NCBI RefSeq assembly: GCF_027853335.1 | Contig: NZ_JAFEUS010000002.1 | Span: 620,001 to 684,000, forward strand | Direction of reading: 5' to 3' | DNA length: 64,000 bases | Source: Leucobacter sp. UCMA 4100 | Lineage (GTDB): Bacteria; Actinomycetota; Actinomycetes; Actinomycetales; Microbacteriaceae | Shown here: one piece after another, positions 32,193 through 41,458 of the stretch | Numbering within the stretch: position 1 is the stretch's first letter | Layout of the letters: each line of letters begins with the position of its first letter | Notes under the pieces: model-generated | The model's database searches: none | What the model saw: only the letters and a program-made list of their open reading frames with translations | Told to the model about the DNA's origin: nothing | Position numbers and translations under genes: made by a program

Positions 32193-33956
32193 TTACTGAC
32201 GCACCCAATCGATGACGCCATCGAGTGCTACTTTTTCTTTCGTGCCAGCGTGGCGGTTCCACACCTCGGCAAAGCCTTCGGCGGCGTCGCGGCCCACAAC
32301 AACGACCTTGGGCATACCGAGCAGCTCAGCGTCACCAAACTTCACGCCGGGTGAAACCTTGGGTCGATCATCGAAGAGCACTTCAATGCCCGCTTCGGTG
32401 AGCTCGGCGGCAAGCGCCTCAGCTCGCTCAAAAATGAGCGGATCTTTACCCGTGGCAACGAGATGCACATCGAACGGCGCGATTGCCTCTGGCCACATGA
32501 GCCCACGCTCGTCGTGGTTGAGGTCAGCGAGCACCGCAAGAATACGGGTGACGCCGATACCGTACGAACCCATGGTGACCGTTTGCAGTTTGCCGTTTTC
32601 GTCGAGCACCTTGAGACCGAGTGCCTCGGCGTATTTGCGGCCGAGCTGGAACACGTGCCCAATCTCCATGCCGCGTGCCGTCTCGATCGGGCCGGAGCCG
32701 TCGGGAGCGGGATCGCCCGTGCGAACGTTCGCGACATCGGCTACGCCGTCTGCCTCGAAGTCTCGGCCCATCACGAGGTGCGCGACGTGCTTCTCGTGCT
32801 CGTTGGCGCCGGTGATCCACGCGGTTCCCTCGACGACCCTGGGGTCGAGGAGGTATCGAATACCGGTCGTGCCCTCGAGACCAAGCACTGGTGCGCCCTT
32901 GGCACCGGGCCCGATGTAACCTTTCGAGAGCAGTGGGTGGCGTTCGAAGTCAGCTTCGGTCGCTGGCTCAACCTCGCAGTTCGGGAAGGCGACCTCGACG
33001 CGCTTCATATCGGCGTCACGCTCACCCGGGATACCGATGACAACGATCTCTCGCTCACCCTCTGGGTTCGTCACCGCGAGCACGACGTTCTTGAGGGTGT
33101 CTGCGGCCTCCCACGGGCGATCGTCGCGCGGCAGAACCGCGTTCGTGTGTGCCACGAGCGTCTCAATCGTGGGGGTGTTCGGCGAATCGAATACGAGCGC
33201 CTCTGGCTGACCTTCAATCGGCAGCGCCGCAGGTACCTGCGTCTGGTAAGCCTCAACGTTGGCCACATACCCGCCGGCCGAACGCACGAAGGTATCTTCA
33301 CCAATCTCGATTGGCAGCAAGAACTCTTCGCTCTTCGAGCCGCCCATTGCGCCAGCGTCGGCCTTCACGATGACGTAATCAAGGCCAAGGCGCGAGAAGA
33401 TGCGCTCGTATGCGGCGCGCTGCTTCTGGTAGCTCTCTTCGAGCCCCTCGTCAGTGATGTCGAACGAGTAGGCGTCTTTCATCGTAAATTCACGACCGCG
33501 AAGCAGGCCGGCACGGGGCCGTGCCTCGTCACGGTATTTGTCCTGAATCTGGAAGATCGACAGGGGCAAGTCTTTGTACGAGCTGACGATGTCGCTCACG
33601 AGCAACGTAAACATCTCTTCGTGAGTGGGGCCGAGCAGGTAGTCAGCGCCGTGGCGGTCCTGCAGACGGAAGAGGTCTTCGCCGTACTCTTCCCAGCGAT
33701 TGGTCTTCTCATACGGTTCACGCGGCAAGATGCCAGGAAAGTGAACCTCGTGGGCTCCCGCGGCAGCCATCTCTTCGCGCACGATGCGCTCGATGTTGGC
33801 CTTGACGCGCAGCCCAAGCGGCAACCACGCGAACACGCCTGGAGCCTGGCGACGAATGTAGCCAGCCCGAACGAGCAGCTTGTGGCTCGCTACCTCGGCG
33901 TCAGAGGGGTCTTCGCGGAGTGTTTTGAAAAAGTAATGAGATAGACGTGTCAGCAC
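32193..33956 (-). CDS. proS: Prolyl-tRNA synthetase
   Basis: Charges tRNA-Pro. Bacterial-type (ProS type 1) of 587 residues with the editing insertion between motifs 2 and 3. Visible motifs: [16 protein letters not shown] and the motif 1 helix, motif 2 region [22 protein letters not shown], and motif 3 GSYGIGVTR; the C-terminal anticodon domain follows. Homologues start at xLTRLSxYF, which matches GTG 33956 rather than GTG 33983, and a TACCAT box lies 7 nt upstream of 33956, so the gene is probably leaderless. Confidence 0.94.
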   Translation of the reverse strand: MLTRLSHYFFKTLREDPSDAEVASHKLLVRAGYIRRQAPGVFAWLPLGLRVKANIERIVREEMAAAGAHEVHFPGILPREPYEKTNRWEEYGEDLFRLQDRHGADYLLGPTHEEMFTLLVSDIVSSYKDLPLSIFQIQDKYRDEARPRAGLLRGREFTMKDAYSFDITDEGLEESYQKQRAAYERIFSRLGLDYVIVKADAGAMGGSKSEEFLLPIEIGEDTFVRSAGGYVANVEAYQTQVPAALPIEGQPEALVFDSPNTPTIETLVAHTNAVLPRDDRPWEAADTLKNVVLAVTNPEGEREIVVIGIPGERDADMKRVEVAFPNCEVEPATEADFERHPLLSKGYIGPGAKGAPVLGLEGTTGIRYLLDPRVVEGTAWITGANEHEKHVAHLVMGRDFEADGVADVANVRTGDPAPDGSGPIETARGMEIGHVFQLGRKYAEALGLKVLDENGKLQTVTMGSYGIGVTRILAVLADLNHDERGLMWPEAIAPFDVHLVATGKDPLIFERAEALAAELTEAGIEVLFDDRPKVSPGVKFGDAELLGMPKVVVVGRDAAEGFAEVWNRHAGTKEKVALDGVIDWVRQ

Positions 33957-33963
33957 GCTATCT

Positions 33964-33969
33964 ATGGTA
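33964..33969 (-). promoter_or_regulatory. -10 box (TACCAT) of likely leaderless proS
   Basis: TACCAT on the minus strand ends 7 nt before the GTG that matches the conserved ProS N-terminus; no Shine-Dalgarno is present. Confidence 0.5.
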
Positions 33970-33998
33970 GATGATCTTTGCACCCGCCGCGTACTTAC

Positions 33999-34640
33999 TC
34001 ACTGTTCGTTTTCGCGCCTTGCGATCTCGTCAAGAATGCGCTGGCGCAAATCAAACCACCGCATGGCGGGCGCAGCGAGTGGGCCGATGAGGAGCGCAAA
34101 GGCCAGCGTGCCAACCCCGACGTTGCCGCCGAGCATCCACCCGATGAGCAAAACACTCACCTCGATGCCCGTACGAACGGCCCAAACGGGCCACCCCGTG
34201 ATGCGGTGTAGCCCGGTCATGATGCCGTCGCGCGGCCCGGGACCAAACTGCGCTCCAATGTACAGACCACTCCCGAGCGCAACGAAGCCAAGCCCCATTG
34301 CAAACAGCAGCGACCGCAAGAGCACGCTCTCTGGAATCGCCACGAACCAGATCACCAGTTGTGCAACGGGACCCAGCATGAGCACGTTCAGCAACGTGCC
34401 GATGCCCGGTTTCTCTCGCAGCGGGATCCACAGCAGCAGCACGGCGACGCCCACGATCACCGTGATGACGCCGAAGTCGAGCCCCGTCACGTTCACGAGG
34501 CCCGTCGCGAGCACGTCCCACGGCGAAACGCCGACCGACGCCTGCACCATGCACCCCATACCCGCACCAAAGAGCGTGAGCCCCGCGAGCAGCTGGGGCA
34601 ATCGGCGCCAAAAGAGTGGCGGTGCCTGGCGCCGGGTCAC
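33999..34640 (-). CDS. YczE/YyaS-type integral membrane protein
   Basis: 213 residues with about five hydrophobic segments and the family-typical GMGCMVQASVGVSPWDVLATGL, GPGPRDGIMTGLHR and VGVGTLAFALLIGP stretches. Distantly related to the YitT group; transport role suspected but not shown for the family. Its ATG overlaps the stop of the histidine kinase (ATGA, 34637-34640), so translation is coupled and the pair form an operon. proS follows 42 nt later. Confidence 0.82.
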   Translation of the reverse strand: MTRRQAPPLFWRRLPQLLAGLTLFGAGMGCMVQASVGVSPWDVLATGLVNVTGLDFGVITVIVGVAVLLLWIPLREKPGIGTLLNVLMLGPVAQLVIWFVAIPESVLLRSLLFAMGLGFVALGSGLYIGAQFGPGPRDGIMTGLHRITGWPVWAVRTGIEVSVLLIGWMLGGNVGVGTLAFALLIGPLAAPAMRWFDLRQRILDEIARRENEQ

Positions 34641-36124
34641 TTCTGGTTGATCCAGTGCAGCGGCACGTCAATGGTGACCTGGGTGCCGCCCTCGGCATTA
34701 TTTTCCCAGGTAATCGATCCGCCAAGCTCACCCTCAATGAGGGTGCGCACGATCTGCGTGCCAAGCCCGTCGCCCACGGTGCCGCCGGGCAGCCCCGTGC
34801 CCGTATCGCTCACGACAACGTTGATCGAGTGCTCGTCACGATGGCCGATGACCGAAACGTTCCCTTCGATGCCGCGCAAGCCATGCTCAACAGCATTCGT
34901 GACCACTTCGGTGAGTGCGAGCGCAAACGGGGTCGCGTACTCGCTCGGGAGCGTACCGAAGTTGCCCTCTTTGTGCAGGTGCACGACGGTGCCGTGCAGG
35001 CTCGCGACCTCGGTGGCGAGCGAGAGCACCCGGTCGAGCACGTCGTCAAACGCCACGTCCTGAGAAAGGCCCGTCGAAAGGGTGTCGTGCACCACGGCGA
35101 TCGCTGCAACACGGCGCATGGCCTGGCTGAGCGCGTCTTTCGCGTCTTCACTCTCGGCTCGTCGAGCCTGCACGCGCAGAAGCGAGGCAACGGTCTGCAG
35201 GTTGTTCTTCACGCGGTGGTGAATCTCACGAATCGTCGCGTCTTTCGTGATGAGCATCTGCTCTTGCTGCTTGATGTCGGTGATATCGCGCGAAAGCACG
35301 ATGCCCCCGGTGCGTTTGCCGTCGCGCAACACGGGAATCGAGCGCAACGTGATGGTGCGCCCCTTCACATCGATGTCTGAGCGCTTGTACACCTTGGCCT
35401 GAGCGATGAGTGGAATCGACTCGTCGGTGTCGAACTGCCCCCGTACGAGGTCGGCGAGCACCGCCGCGAAGTTCTGCCCTTCAAGCTCGTCACGAAAACC
35501 AACCGAGTTGAAGGTCGTTTGCGAGTTCGGGCTCGCGAAAGTGATGACGCCCTCATCATCAACTTTGATGAGCCCGTCACTCGCCCGCGGAGCCCCCTGC
35601 CGCCTGGCGTAGGTGCTCTTCGAGTTGGGCAGGGTCCCGTCTTGCACCATGCGGCACAGGTCATCGGCGCACTCTTTGAACGCCAGTATTTGCCTCGACG
35701 CACTGAATTCGACGGCATGGCTTGTGTGAACGGTCATCACCGCGAAGGGGGCAGAGAGAGCCCCAGAGTCTGGCAGAGTGCGGCGCACCGAGTAGGCCGT
35801 GAGCCCCATGGGGTTTTCTTCGTACCAGGCCGGGGTGAGCGAGACCGAGGGCTCACCGGTCTCAACCGCTTCGTCAAAGACCTCACGCCAGTCTTCACGG
35901 ACGTAGTCGCCAATGATGTCTCGGTAGAACAGCGTTATCGTGCTTGAAGCGCGCGAGTGCGCAACCGCTAGCCAGTCGCCCTCGCCGGTCGGTGCCCACA
36001 AGACGATGTCGCCGAACGCAAGATCAGCAAGAAGCGGCACATCGGCCATCAGAAGATCTAACCAGTCGATCTCTTCTTCATTGAGGGTCGAATACTTCGT
36101 CGCAAGTTCTTTAAGCGTAGACAC
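34637..36124 (-). CDS. Sensor histidine kinase, PdtaS type
   Basis: Cytosolic two-component kinase of the HisKA_2/HWE-like group; the mycobacterial homologue PdtaS phosphorylates the RNA-binding antiterminator PdtaR. About 495 residues: N-terminal GAF-like domain, PAS domain (about 165-270), a phosphoacceptor helix TIREIHHRVKNNLQTVASLL, then HATPase with ALTEVVTNAVEHGL, VSDTGTGLPGG and GLGTQIVRTL. No receiver gene is adjacent. GTG 36124 fits the homologue N-terminus and has a TACACT box 6 nt upstream; longer starts to 36184 are possible. Confidence 0.88.
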   Translation of the reverse strand: MSTLKELATKYSTLNEEEIDWLDLLMADVPLLADLAFGDIVLWAPTGEGDWLAVAHSRASSTITLFYRDIIGDYVREDWREVFDEAVETGEPSVSLTPAWYEENPMGLTAYSVRRTLPDSGALSAPFAVMTVHTSHAVEFSASRQILAFKECADDLCRMVQDGTLPNSKSTYARRQGAPRASDGLIKVDDEGVITFASPNSQTTFNSVGFRDELEGQNFAAVLADLVRGQFDTDESIPLIAQAKVYKRSDIDVKGRTITLRSIPVLRDGKRTGGIVLSRDITDIKQQEQMLITKDATIREIHHRVKNNLQTVASLLRVQARRAESEDAKDALSQAMRRVAAIAVVHDTLSTGLSQDVAFDDVLDRVLSLATEVASLHGTVVHLHKEGNFGTLPSEYATPFALALTEVVTNAVEHGLRGIEGNVSVIGHRDEHSINVVVSDTGTGLPGGTVGDGLGTQIVRTLIEGELGGSITWENNAEGGTQVTIDVPLHWINQK

Positions 36125-36130
36125 ATCTGT

Positions 36131-36136
36131 AGTGTA
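36131..36136 (-). promoter_or_regulatory. -10 box (TACACT) of likely leaderless histidine kinase gene
   Basis: TACACT on the minus strand ends 6 nt before GTG 36124, which has no Shine-Dalgarno. Confidence 0.45.
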
Positions 36137-36282
36137 TTCCACTCGAGATGGCCTTGTGCGCTTCTCCACGATGACGGCGCGCAAGCCTATGGCTTGGAAT
36201 CTGCTTGACGCTCTTCAGGGCGGCTTGCCTAGGGTTACGTGTAGGTCAGGACTTGTGGGGGAACCGCGAGAAAGGACACCCC

Positions 36283-36732
36283 ATGGTCAACGCCAGCCGC
36301 AAGCTTCAAGGAGCGCCAACAGACGCCACGATGCCGCCGCTCACTCCTGCGAGCAGCGGCGGGAAGGGTGTTCACGCCGAGCAGCAAGAATCGCCACAGA
36401 TACCCTCAACGCTCACCATACGAACACTCGCACTCAACGCCGTAGAGGCTATTCATGGAATACGACCGCTCGAGCAGCTCTCGCGGTACGTCACCGGTGA
36501 GGTCTTTGAACGGCTCCTCCTGCAGCGCTCTCTGCGGCGCGACCGGCAGGCGGTCTACCGCGATGAACGACGAATCGTCCCGTTACCGGGCAAAATCGTC
36601 AGTTCCATGCCGCACCCGGGCAAAATTCACGCCGCGGTCGTCATGCACACGGGGGAAAGAAGCTTCGCGGTGGTGCTGAGACTCGAAAAGATCGAATCTC
36701 GATGGAGGGCAACCGAACTCGCGATTCTTTAG
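36283..36732 (+). CDS. Rv3235 family protein
   Basis: 149 residues. The first 50 are disordered, rich in Pro and Ser; the C-terminal part (about 55-149) holds the Rv3235-type fold: TLALNAVEAIHGIRPLEQLSRYVT, EVFERLLLQ and a final strand pair ending RWRATELAIL. Function unknown; in actinobacteria it usually lies near secA and two-component genes, and here it is divergent from the histidine kinase. ATG 36283 has GAAAGGA upstream; a frame from 36205 is unsupported. Confidence 0.82.
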   Translation: MVNASRKLQGAPTDATMPPLTPASSGGKGVHAEQQESPQIPSTLTIRTLALNAVEAIHGIRPLEQLSRYVTGEVFERLLLQRSLRRDRQAVYRDERRIVPLPGKIVSSMPHPGKIHAAVVMHTGERSFAVVLRLEKIESRWRATELAIL

Positions 36733-36745
36733 CCCAACACACGAA

Positions 36746-36779
36746 AAACCGTGCCGGGCGTGAGTACCCGGCACGGTTT
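36746..36779. terminator. Terminator between the Rv3235-like gene and rlmB
   Basis: Perfect 13-bp stem (36746-36758/36767-36779), 8-nt loop, with A-run before and TTTC after. Usable by both convergent genes. Confidence 0.88.
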
Positions 36780-36802
36780 CGTCTCTCGAACAGAGAATAT
36801 GT

Positions 36803-37801
36803 TTATGCGTCAGCCTCGGCGTCTTGTGCCGCACGAAGCTTCGAAACCTCATAGAGCGCAACGCTCGTTGCGATGCCCGCGTTGAGCGATTCAGTCGCAC
36901 TCGAGATAGGAATCGAAACGATTGCGTCGCACTGCTCGGTCACGAGCCGTGAAAGGCCCGAACCCTCAGAGCCGACGACCACGAGCAGCGGCCTGTCGGC
37001 AAGCGCGAGGCCTGGCAGCATCGTGTCGCCCCCGCCGTCGAGCCCGATAACGAAGACGCCCTGCTTCTTGAGCGCTTTAATCGAGCTCGTGAGGTTCGAC
37101 GCCATCGCGACCGGAAGCCGTGCCGCGGCACCCGCCGACGTCTTCCACGCCGAGGCGTTCATGCCGACCGAGCGACGCTGGGGCACAATGACGCCGTGCC
37201 CGCCAAAGGCAGCCACAGAGCGCACGATCGCGCCCAGGTTGCGCGGGTCGGTCACACCGTCGAGCGCCACCAGCAGCGGGGTCTCGCCCGCGTCGAAGGC
37301 ATCTTCAAGCAAATCTTCGGGGTGAGCGTACTCGTAGGGCGGCACCTTGAGCAGCACGCCCTGGTGCACGGTGTCGCGAACGGTCATGCGATCCATCTCT
37401 TGCCGCATGATCTCGAGAATAGGAATCTGACGACCAGTCGCAATGCCGATGATCTCTCGCATGCGATCGTCCATCTCAGAACGCGCGGCAACGTACAGCG
37501 TGGTGCCCGGCACCTTCGTGCGCAGCGCTTCAAGCACCGCGTTACGGCCTGTCACGTATTCGCTGTCGTTCGGCGTGTTGCGGGCACGCTGCTGTGGCGC
37601 ACCGCGGTGCTTTGCCTGGGCAGCTTCGTAACGCTCACGCGCCGCCTTCGCCTTACCCTTGGGGTGATATGGCCGGTCTTCGGCCTTCGGGGTCGGGCCG
37701 CGGCCCTCGAGAGCCTGACGCCCCTGGCCACCGCTTCCGACGGCCTTGCCGCGGCTCTTCTTTCGTACGGCTCCTGGCCGGTTTGCTTTACTCTGACTCA
37801 T
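36803..37801 (-). CDS. rlmB: 23S rRNA (guanosine-2'-O-)-methyltransferase RlmB (SpoU family)
   Basis: S-adenosylmethionine-dependent 2'-O-methylation of G2251 in the ribosomal P loop. 332 residues: a disordered basic N-terminus (about 1-85), the substrate-binding domain (EYVTGRNAVLEAL), and the SPOUT knot with DGVTDPRNLGAIVRSVAAFG, GSEGSGLSRL and SIPISSATESLNAGIATSVALYE. ATG 37801 overlaps the cysS stop (ATGA), so the two genes are translationally coupled, as in many actinobacteria. Confidence 0.93.
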   Translation of the reverse strand: MSQSKANRPGAVRKKSRGKAVGSGGQGRQALEGRGPTPKAEDRPYHPKGKAKAARERYEAAQAKHRGAPQQRARNTPNDSEYVTGRNAVLEALRTKVPGTTLYVAARSEMDDRMREIIGIATGRQIPILEIMRQEMDRMTVRDTVHQGVLLKVPPYEYAHPEDLLEDAFDAGETPLLVALDGVTDPRNLGAIVRSVAAFGGHGVIVPQRRSVGMNASAWKTSAGAAARLPVAMASNLTSSIKALKKQGVFVIGLDGGGDTMLPGLALADRPLLVVVGSEGSGLSRLVTEQCDAIVSIPISSATESLNAGIATSVALYEVSKLRAAQDAEADA

Positions 37802-39228
37802 TTCACGTTCCACCTTGTACCGTTTGCGTGATCTTCGAGCGCGATACCTGCGTTGAGCAGCTGATCGCGGATCGCGTCACTCGTACCAAAATCTTTCTTT
37901 GCGCGCGCCTCAAGCCGCTCTGCAAGCAGAGCCTCAACGAGATGCTCGAGCGCCTTCTCACTCTCTGCGCTACCGCCTGACTGAGCAGTTTGCCACTCAA
38001 CGGCATAGGGGTTCAGCCCCAGCACATCGAGCATGGCAATCACGCTCTCGGCCCGGCTAACGGCCCCTGCCGCGTCACCGGCATCGAGAAGAGCATTGCC
38101 CTCTCGAACCGTGCTGTGCACGACGCCGAGGGCTTCGGGCACGCTAAAGTCGTCGTTCATCGCCGCGGCGAAGGCCTCTGGGAGCTCGACCTCGGGCGTA
38201 TGACGCACCTCGTTGCCGGCATCTTCGACCCGCTGCACGAACGACTCGATTCGTGAGAATGCTGCGTCGGCCTCGGTGAGACTCTCGCCGCTAAAGTCGA
38301 GCACCGACCGATAATGCGCCGAAGAGAGGAAGTAACGTAGGACGATCGGTCGCCCCTCGGCAATAAGATCGTGCGCGAAGAGCGAGTTGCCAAGCGACTT
38401 CGACATCTTCTGCCCGCCGGTGTTGACGAGGCCATTGTGCACCCAGTGCCGAGCAAACGCGTCGCCGGCGGCCGTCGACTGAGCGAGCTCATTCTCGTGG
38501 TGCGGGAAGCGCAGGTCTAGGCCACCGCCGTGAATGTCGAACTCGCTTCCCAGGTAGCGCTTGGCCATCGCCGAGCACTCAATATGCCAGCCGGGACGGC
38601 CCCTACCCCACGGTGAGGGCCACGAGGCAGAAACCGGCTCGTGCTCGCGGTGTGCCTTCCAGAGCGCAAAGTCTCGCGGGTCACGTTTGCCCACGGGTTC
38701 ACTGTCTGCCGCGTCTTCCATCTGGTCGACCGACTGATGCGTGAGGGCACCATACGCTGGCCAGCTGCGCGTGTCGAAGTACACGCTCGCCGAACCGTCG
38801 GCAGCGGGATAAGCGTGCCCACGTTCGATCAGACGTTCAATGAGCGCGATCATCTCGCTCACGTTCGCCGTCGCCCTGGGCTCGTACGTGGGAGGCTTCA
38901 CTCCGATCGCAGCATACGCGTTCGAAAAGCTCAGCTCGACTCGGTAGGCAAGCGCCCACCACTCCTCTGGGTTTCCTTCAGCCTGCGCGACCCGCGCCCC
39001 CTCGAGAATCTTGTCATCGATATCGGTGACGTTGCGCACGAGGGTGACCCGGTTACCGCAGGCCTCAAACCAGCGACGAATGATGTCGTATGAGAGCGCA
39101 CTTCTGAGGTGCCCAATGTGTGGCGCTGATTGCACCGTGGGCCCACAAACGTACATGGCCACTTCGCCCTCACGCAGAGGGGTGAACTGAACCACGGCTT
39201 GCTGTTGAGAGTCGTAAAGTCGTTGCAC
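37798..39228 (-). CDS. cysS: Cysteinyl-tRNA synthetase
   Basis: Class I synthetase that charges tRNA-Cys, 476 residues. HIGH motif SAPHIGHLRS, zinc ligands including YVCGPTVQ and GWHIECSAMA, KMSKS motif GGQKMSKSLGNS, and a helical anticodon domain. Homologues begin near xxRLYDS, which fits GTG 39228; a TACGCT box lies 6 nt upstream. ATG 39252 adds eight residues and has no Shine-Dalgarno. The gene is coupled to rlmB downstream and follows carD by 35 nt. Confidence 0.93.
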   Translation of the reverse strand: MQRLYDSQQQAVVQFTPLREGEVAMYVCGPTVQSAPHIGHLRSALSYDIIRRWFEACGNRVTLVRNVTDIDDKILEGARVAQAEGNPEEWWALAYRVELSFSNAYAAIGVKPPTYEPRATANVSEMIALIERLIERGHAYPAADGSASVYFDTRSWPAYGALTHQSVDQMEDAADSEPVGKRDPRDFALWKAHREHEPVSASWPSPWGRGRPGWHIECSAMAKRYLGSEFDIHGGGLDLRFPHHENELAQSTAAGDAFARHWVHNGLVNTGGQKMSKSLGNSLFAHDLIAEGRPIVLRYFLSSAHYRSVLDFSGESLTEADAAFSRIESFVQRVEDAGNEVRHTPEVELPEAFAAAMNDDFSVPEALGVVHSTVREGNALLDAGDAAGAVSRAESVIAMLDVLGLNPYAVEWQTAQSGGSAESEKALEHLVEALLAERLEARAKKDFGTSDAIRDQLLNAGIALEDHANGTRWNVK

Positions 39229-39263
39229 GCTCCTAGCGTAGCGTGTCGCCATGGAAGAAGAAC

Positions 39264-39791
39264 TTACGAGGCAAGCACGTCGTCAAGAATTTCTGACGCT
39301 TTTTCTTCGTTCGTTTCTTTGGCGAGCGCAAGCTCAGACACGAGAATCTGGCGAGCCTTTGAGAGCAGGCTCTTCTCACCGGTCGAAAGACCACGGTCCT
39401 GATCACGGCGCCAGAGGTCACGAACAACCTCTGAAATCTTCATCACGTCGCCCGAAGCAAGCTTCTCAGTGTTTGCCTTGTAGCGGCGTGACCAGTTCGA
39501 GTGCTCTTCAGTGAAGGGAGCGCGCAGTACGTTGAAGACCTCTTCAACATCGTCAAGGTCAATGACGTCGCGAACACCAACGAGTTCGCAGCTCTCGGCC
39601 GGAAGCTCAATCGTGAGGTCGTTCTTGTGAATCTTGTTCTGCACAACCTCGCCCAAGGGAGACTTGCTCTCATGAACCTTGAGCTTGAGGAAGATTTTCT
39701 CTTCCCCTTTAATTTTGCGCTTCTTCACCTCGAGGATCGTGGCGGCTCCGTGGTGGGGGTAAACTACGGTTTCACCAGGCTCGTATCGCAT
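39264..39791 (-). CDS. carD: CarD family transcription regulator
   Basis: RNA-polymerase-binding global regulator that stabilises open complexes at rRNA and housekeeping promoters (known in mycobacteria). 175 residues: Tudor-like RNAP-interaction domain at the N-terminus ([14 protein letters not shown]) and a helical DNA-binding domain with the conserved Trp region ([30 protein letters not shown]). ATG 39791 has AAGGAG 8 nt upstream, which decides it over the longer frame to 39821. Confidence 0.94.
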   Translation of the reverse strand: MRYEPGETVVYPHHGAATILEVKKRKIKGEEKIFLKLKVHESKSPLGEVVQNKIHKNDLTIELPAESCELVGVRDVIDLDDVEEVFNVLRAPFTEEHSNWSRRYKANTEKLASGDVMKISEVVRDLWRRDQDRGLSTGEKSLLSKARQILVSELALAKETNEEKASEILDDVLAS

Positions 39792-39943
39792 CGAGTAGAC
39801 TCCTTCTGTAGGCGTGAACACCCCATTCTACCACAGGATTATGCGAATTACCCGGCCTGCCGTTCGCGCGAATGCCGCAGTCATGGATAAGATGGTCTCG
39901 TACTGTGCCTTTATCAGCACATAATCAGACTTCTAGAGGAGTT

Positions 39944-40399
39944 ATGTTGAAGACTCGCATCGCACCGGCTCTTGCACTCGCAGCTGCAGTCGCACTGGGT
40001 ACTACCGGTTGTGGCTTCATGGTTCCGCAGGCAACCACCTACGAGTACGCACCCAGTGATGGCATTGACATCGATCTTCCCAGCGCCGACGTACGCAACT
40101 TCCTCGTTGTCGCGGGCGAAGACAGCGCAAACATCGTGTTCACTGGCGTCAACAAGGGCGATGCCGCGACTCGCGTGACGGTACGCCTCGTCGATGGCAA
40201 CGAGCAAGTTTCTGACGAGACCTTCTCACTCGAGCCCGGCAGCACCCCCTTCGGCGTTGAGACCCCCGAGATCGTCGAGGTTTCACTCAAGGCCGGTTCG
40301 ATGGTCACCGCGTTCGTTGAGAACGACGGCACCGAAATCGAGCGCCAGGTGCCCGTCGTTGACGGCACACTCGACGAGTACTCAAACCTCGTTCCTTAA
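39944..40399 (+). CDS. Small lipoprotein, DNA-uptake/secretion unrelated, function unknown
   Basis: 151 residues with a signal peptide ending in lipobox TTGC (Cys about 23), then a single beta-rich domain (DIDLPSADVRNFLVVAGEDS, SANIVFTGVN, a Pro/Glu middle and a TVDGTL-like VVDGTLDEYSN end). It recalls the short copper-chaperone or Ig-like lipoproteins found beside carD in Microbacteriaceae, but no metal ligands stand out. ATG 39944 follows AGAGGAG. Divergent from carD; ends at a strong terminator. Confidence 0.75.
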   Translation: MLKTRIAPALALAAAVALGTTGCGFMVPQATTYEYAPSDGIDIDLPSADVRNFLVVAGEDSANIVFTGVNKGDAATRVTVRLVDGNEQVSDETFSLEPGSTPFGVETPEIVEVSLKAGSMVTAFVENDGTEIERQVPVVDGTLDEYSNLVP

Positions 40400-40426
40400 G
40401 CCTTCATCGCCCGCGACACCGCGAGC

Positions 40427-40480
40427 GTGAAAGCGTTCAGCCCCGGCTGCCCTTGCGGCACCGGGGCTGAACGCTTTCAC
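40427..40480. terminator. 20-bp hairpin between lipoprotein and transglycosylase genes
   Basis: Perfect 20-bp stem (40427-40446/40461-40480) with a 14-nt loop, between convergent stops at 40399 and 40487. It closes the heme locus. Confidence 0.85.
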
Positions 40481-40486
40481 CAGGGC

Positions 40487-41458
40487 TCACCCAAAAGCGG
40501 CGTAGTACTCGGCGATATCGGCCACATCATTGTTGTAGGCCACGCTCGGGTTGTAGGCCTGCACCGCCCGAATCCAGTTTTCGGCAACCGTGAGGTCGCC
40601 GCCCTCGGCGCAAAGGAGCGTCGCGGCGCTGAGAGCCGCCTCGTCGATCTGGTCGATGTCTGGCTCGGCTGATCCGCCTGCTGAACGGCCGTAGGTCGAC
40701 CAGGTTTGCGGAATAAATTGCATCGGCCCAACGGCACGATCCCACAGGGCATCACCGTCGAGCAGCCCGCCATCGGTGTCGGGAATGGCCTGGTAGATCT
40801 CGCCGTCAAGGGCGACGCCCACGATGCGGGGCAACGCTCGCCCATCGCTCGTGATCGATGCTCCGTGAATCGTGCCGTGACCCGACTCAACGTGGCCGAT
40901 TGCCGCGAGCGTGTTCCATCCGAGCCCGCACCCTGGCTGCTCATCGCGCAGCACGAGCGCCGCTGTCGCGTAGGCCTTGAGGGCCCGCTCGGGCACCCCG
41001 CTTTCGCCCGCGACTCGAGCAACCCAAACCGGGTCGGCCTGCAGCGCGCTCCCCGGTGAGTCGTGATTTTCGGCGGATCGCTGCCCCGTTTCATCGCCCG
41101 CTTCCCCAGCGGCATCTCCCGTCTCAGGCTGGTTTTCAGAGGTCTCTGCCTGAGGTTCGGTCACTGGCGAAGCGTCTTCGGCCTGCGCTTTCTCGGCATC
41201 GGCCGCGGTAGCGCTTTTTTGGCCTGCCCACATGAGCGCGAGCCCGAGCAGCGTCACCACAAGGAGCGTTGCAAGGGTCACCACGACGGCTCTCGCCCGT
41301 GGCGCTGGCGTTCGTTCGAGCGACTCCGGGAGCAACTCGTTCTCGTCAGGCCCGACCCCGATCTCGAGCCCAAGCTCGAGCTCGAGATCGAGATCGTACG
41401 GTTCGTTGAACGCTCGCTCGTCTTCGCGAAGGGGCGCGCGGGGGTTGTCAGTGTGCAT
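40487..41458 (-). CDS. Membrane-anchored lytic transglycosylase (MltB-like)
   Basis: Peptidoglycan-cleaving enzyme, 323 residues: acidic cytoplasmic N-terminus, one membrane helix (VVVTLATLLVVTLLGLALMW), an extracellular acidic linker, then an SLT-type lysozyme fold. The catalytic Glu is in AIGHVESGHG, with AVGPMQFIPQTW as the second family motif. It overlaps the end of the upstream HtaA gene by 11 nt, with ATG inside its last codons, so it is translated with it. In this operon it might open the wall locally for placing or working of the heme proteins (inference). Confidence 0.88.
   Translation of the reverse strand: MHTDNPRAPLREDERAFNEPYDLDLELELGLEIGVGPDENELLPESLERTPAPRARAVVVTLATLLVVTLLGLALMWAGQKSATAADAEKAQAEDASPVTEPQAETSENQPETGDAAGEAGDETGQRSAENHDSPGSALQADPVWVARVAGESGVPERALKAYATAALVLRDEQPGCGLGWNTLAAIGHVESGHGTIHGASITSDGRALPRIVGVALDGEIYQAIPDTDGGLLDGDALWDRAVGPMQFIPQTWSTYGRSAGGSAEPDIDQIDEAALSAATLLCAEGGDLTVAENWIRAVQAYNPSVAYNNDVADIAEYYAAFG

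Noticed and set aside
30983-32215. 410-residue Ser-rich plus-strand frame
   Set aside because: Mirror of the Asp/Glu-rich SRPBCC gene; its composition is what the complement of acidic codons gives.
32463-33944. 493-residue plus-strand frame
   Set aside because: Antisense to proS, which is unmistakable.
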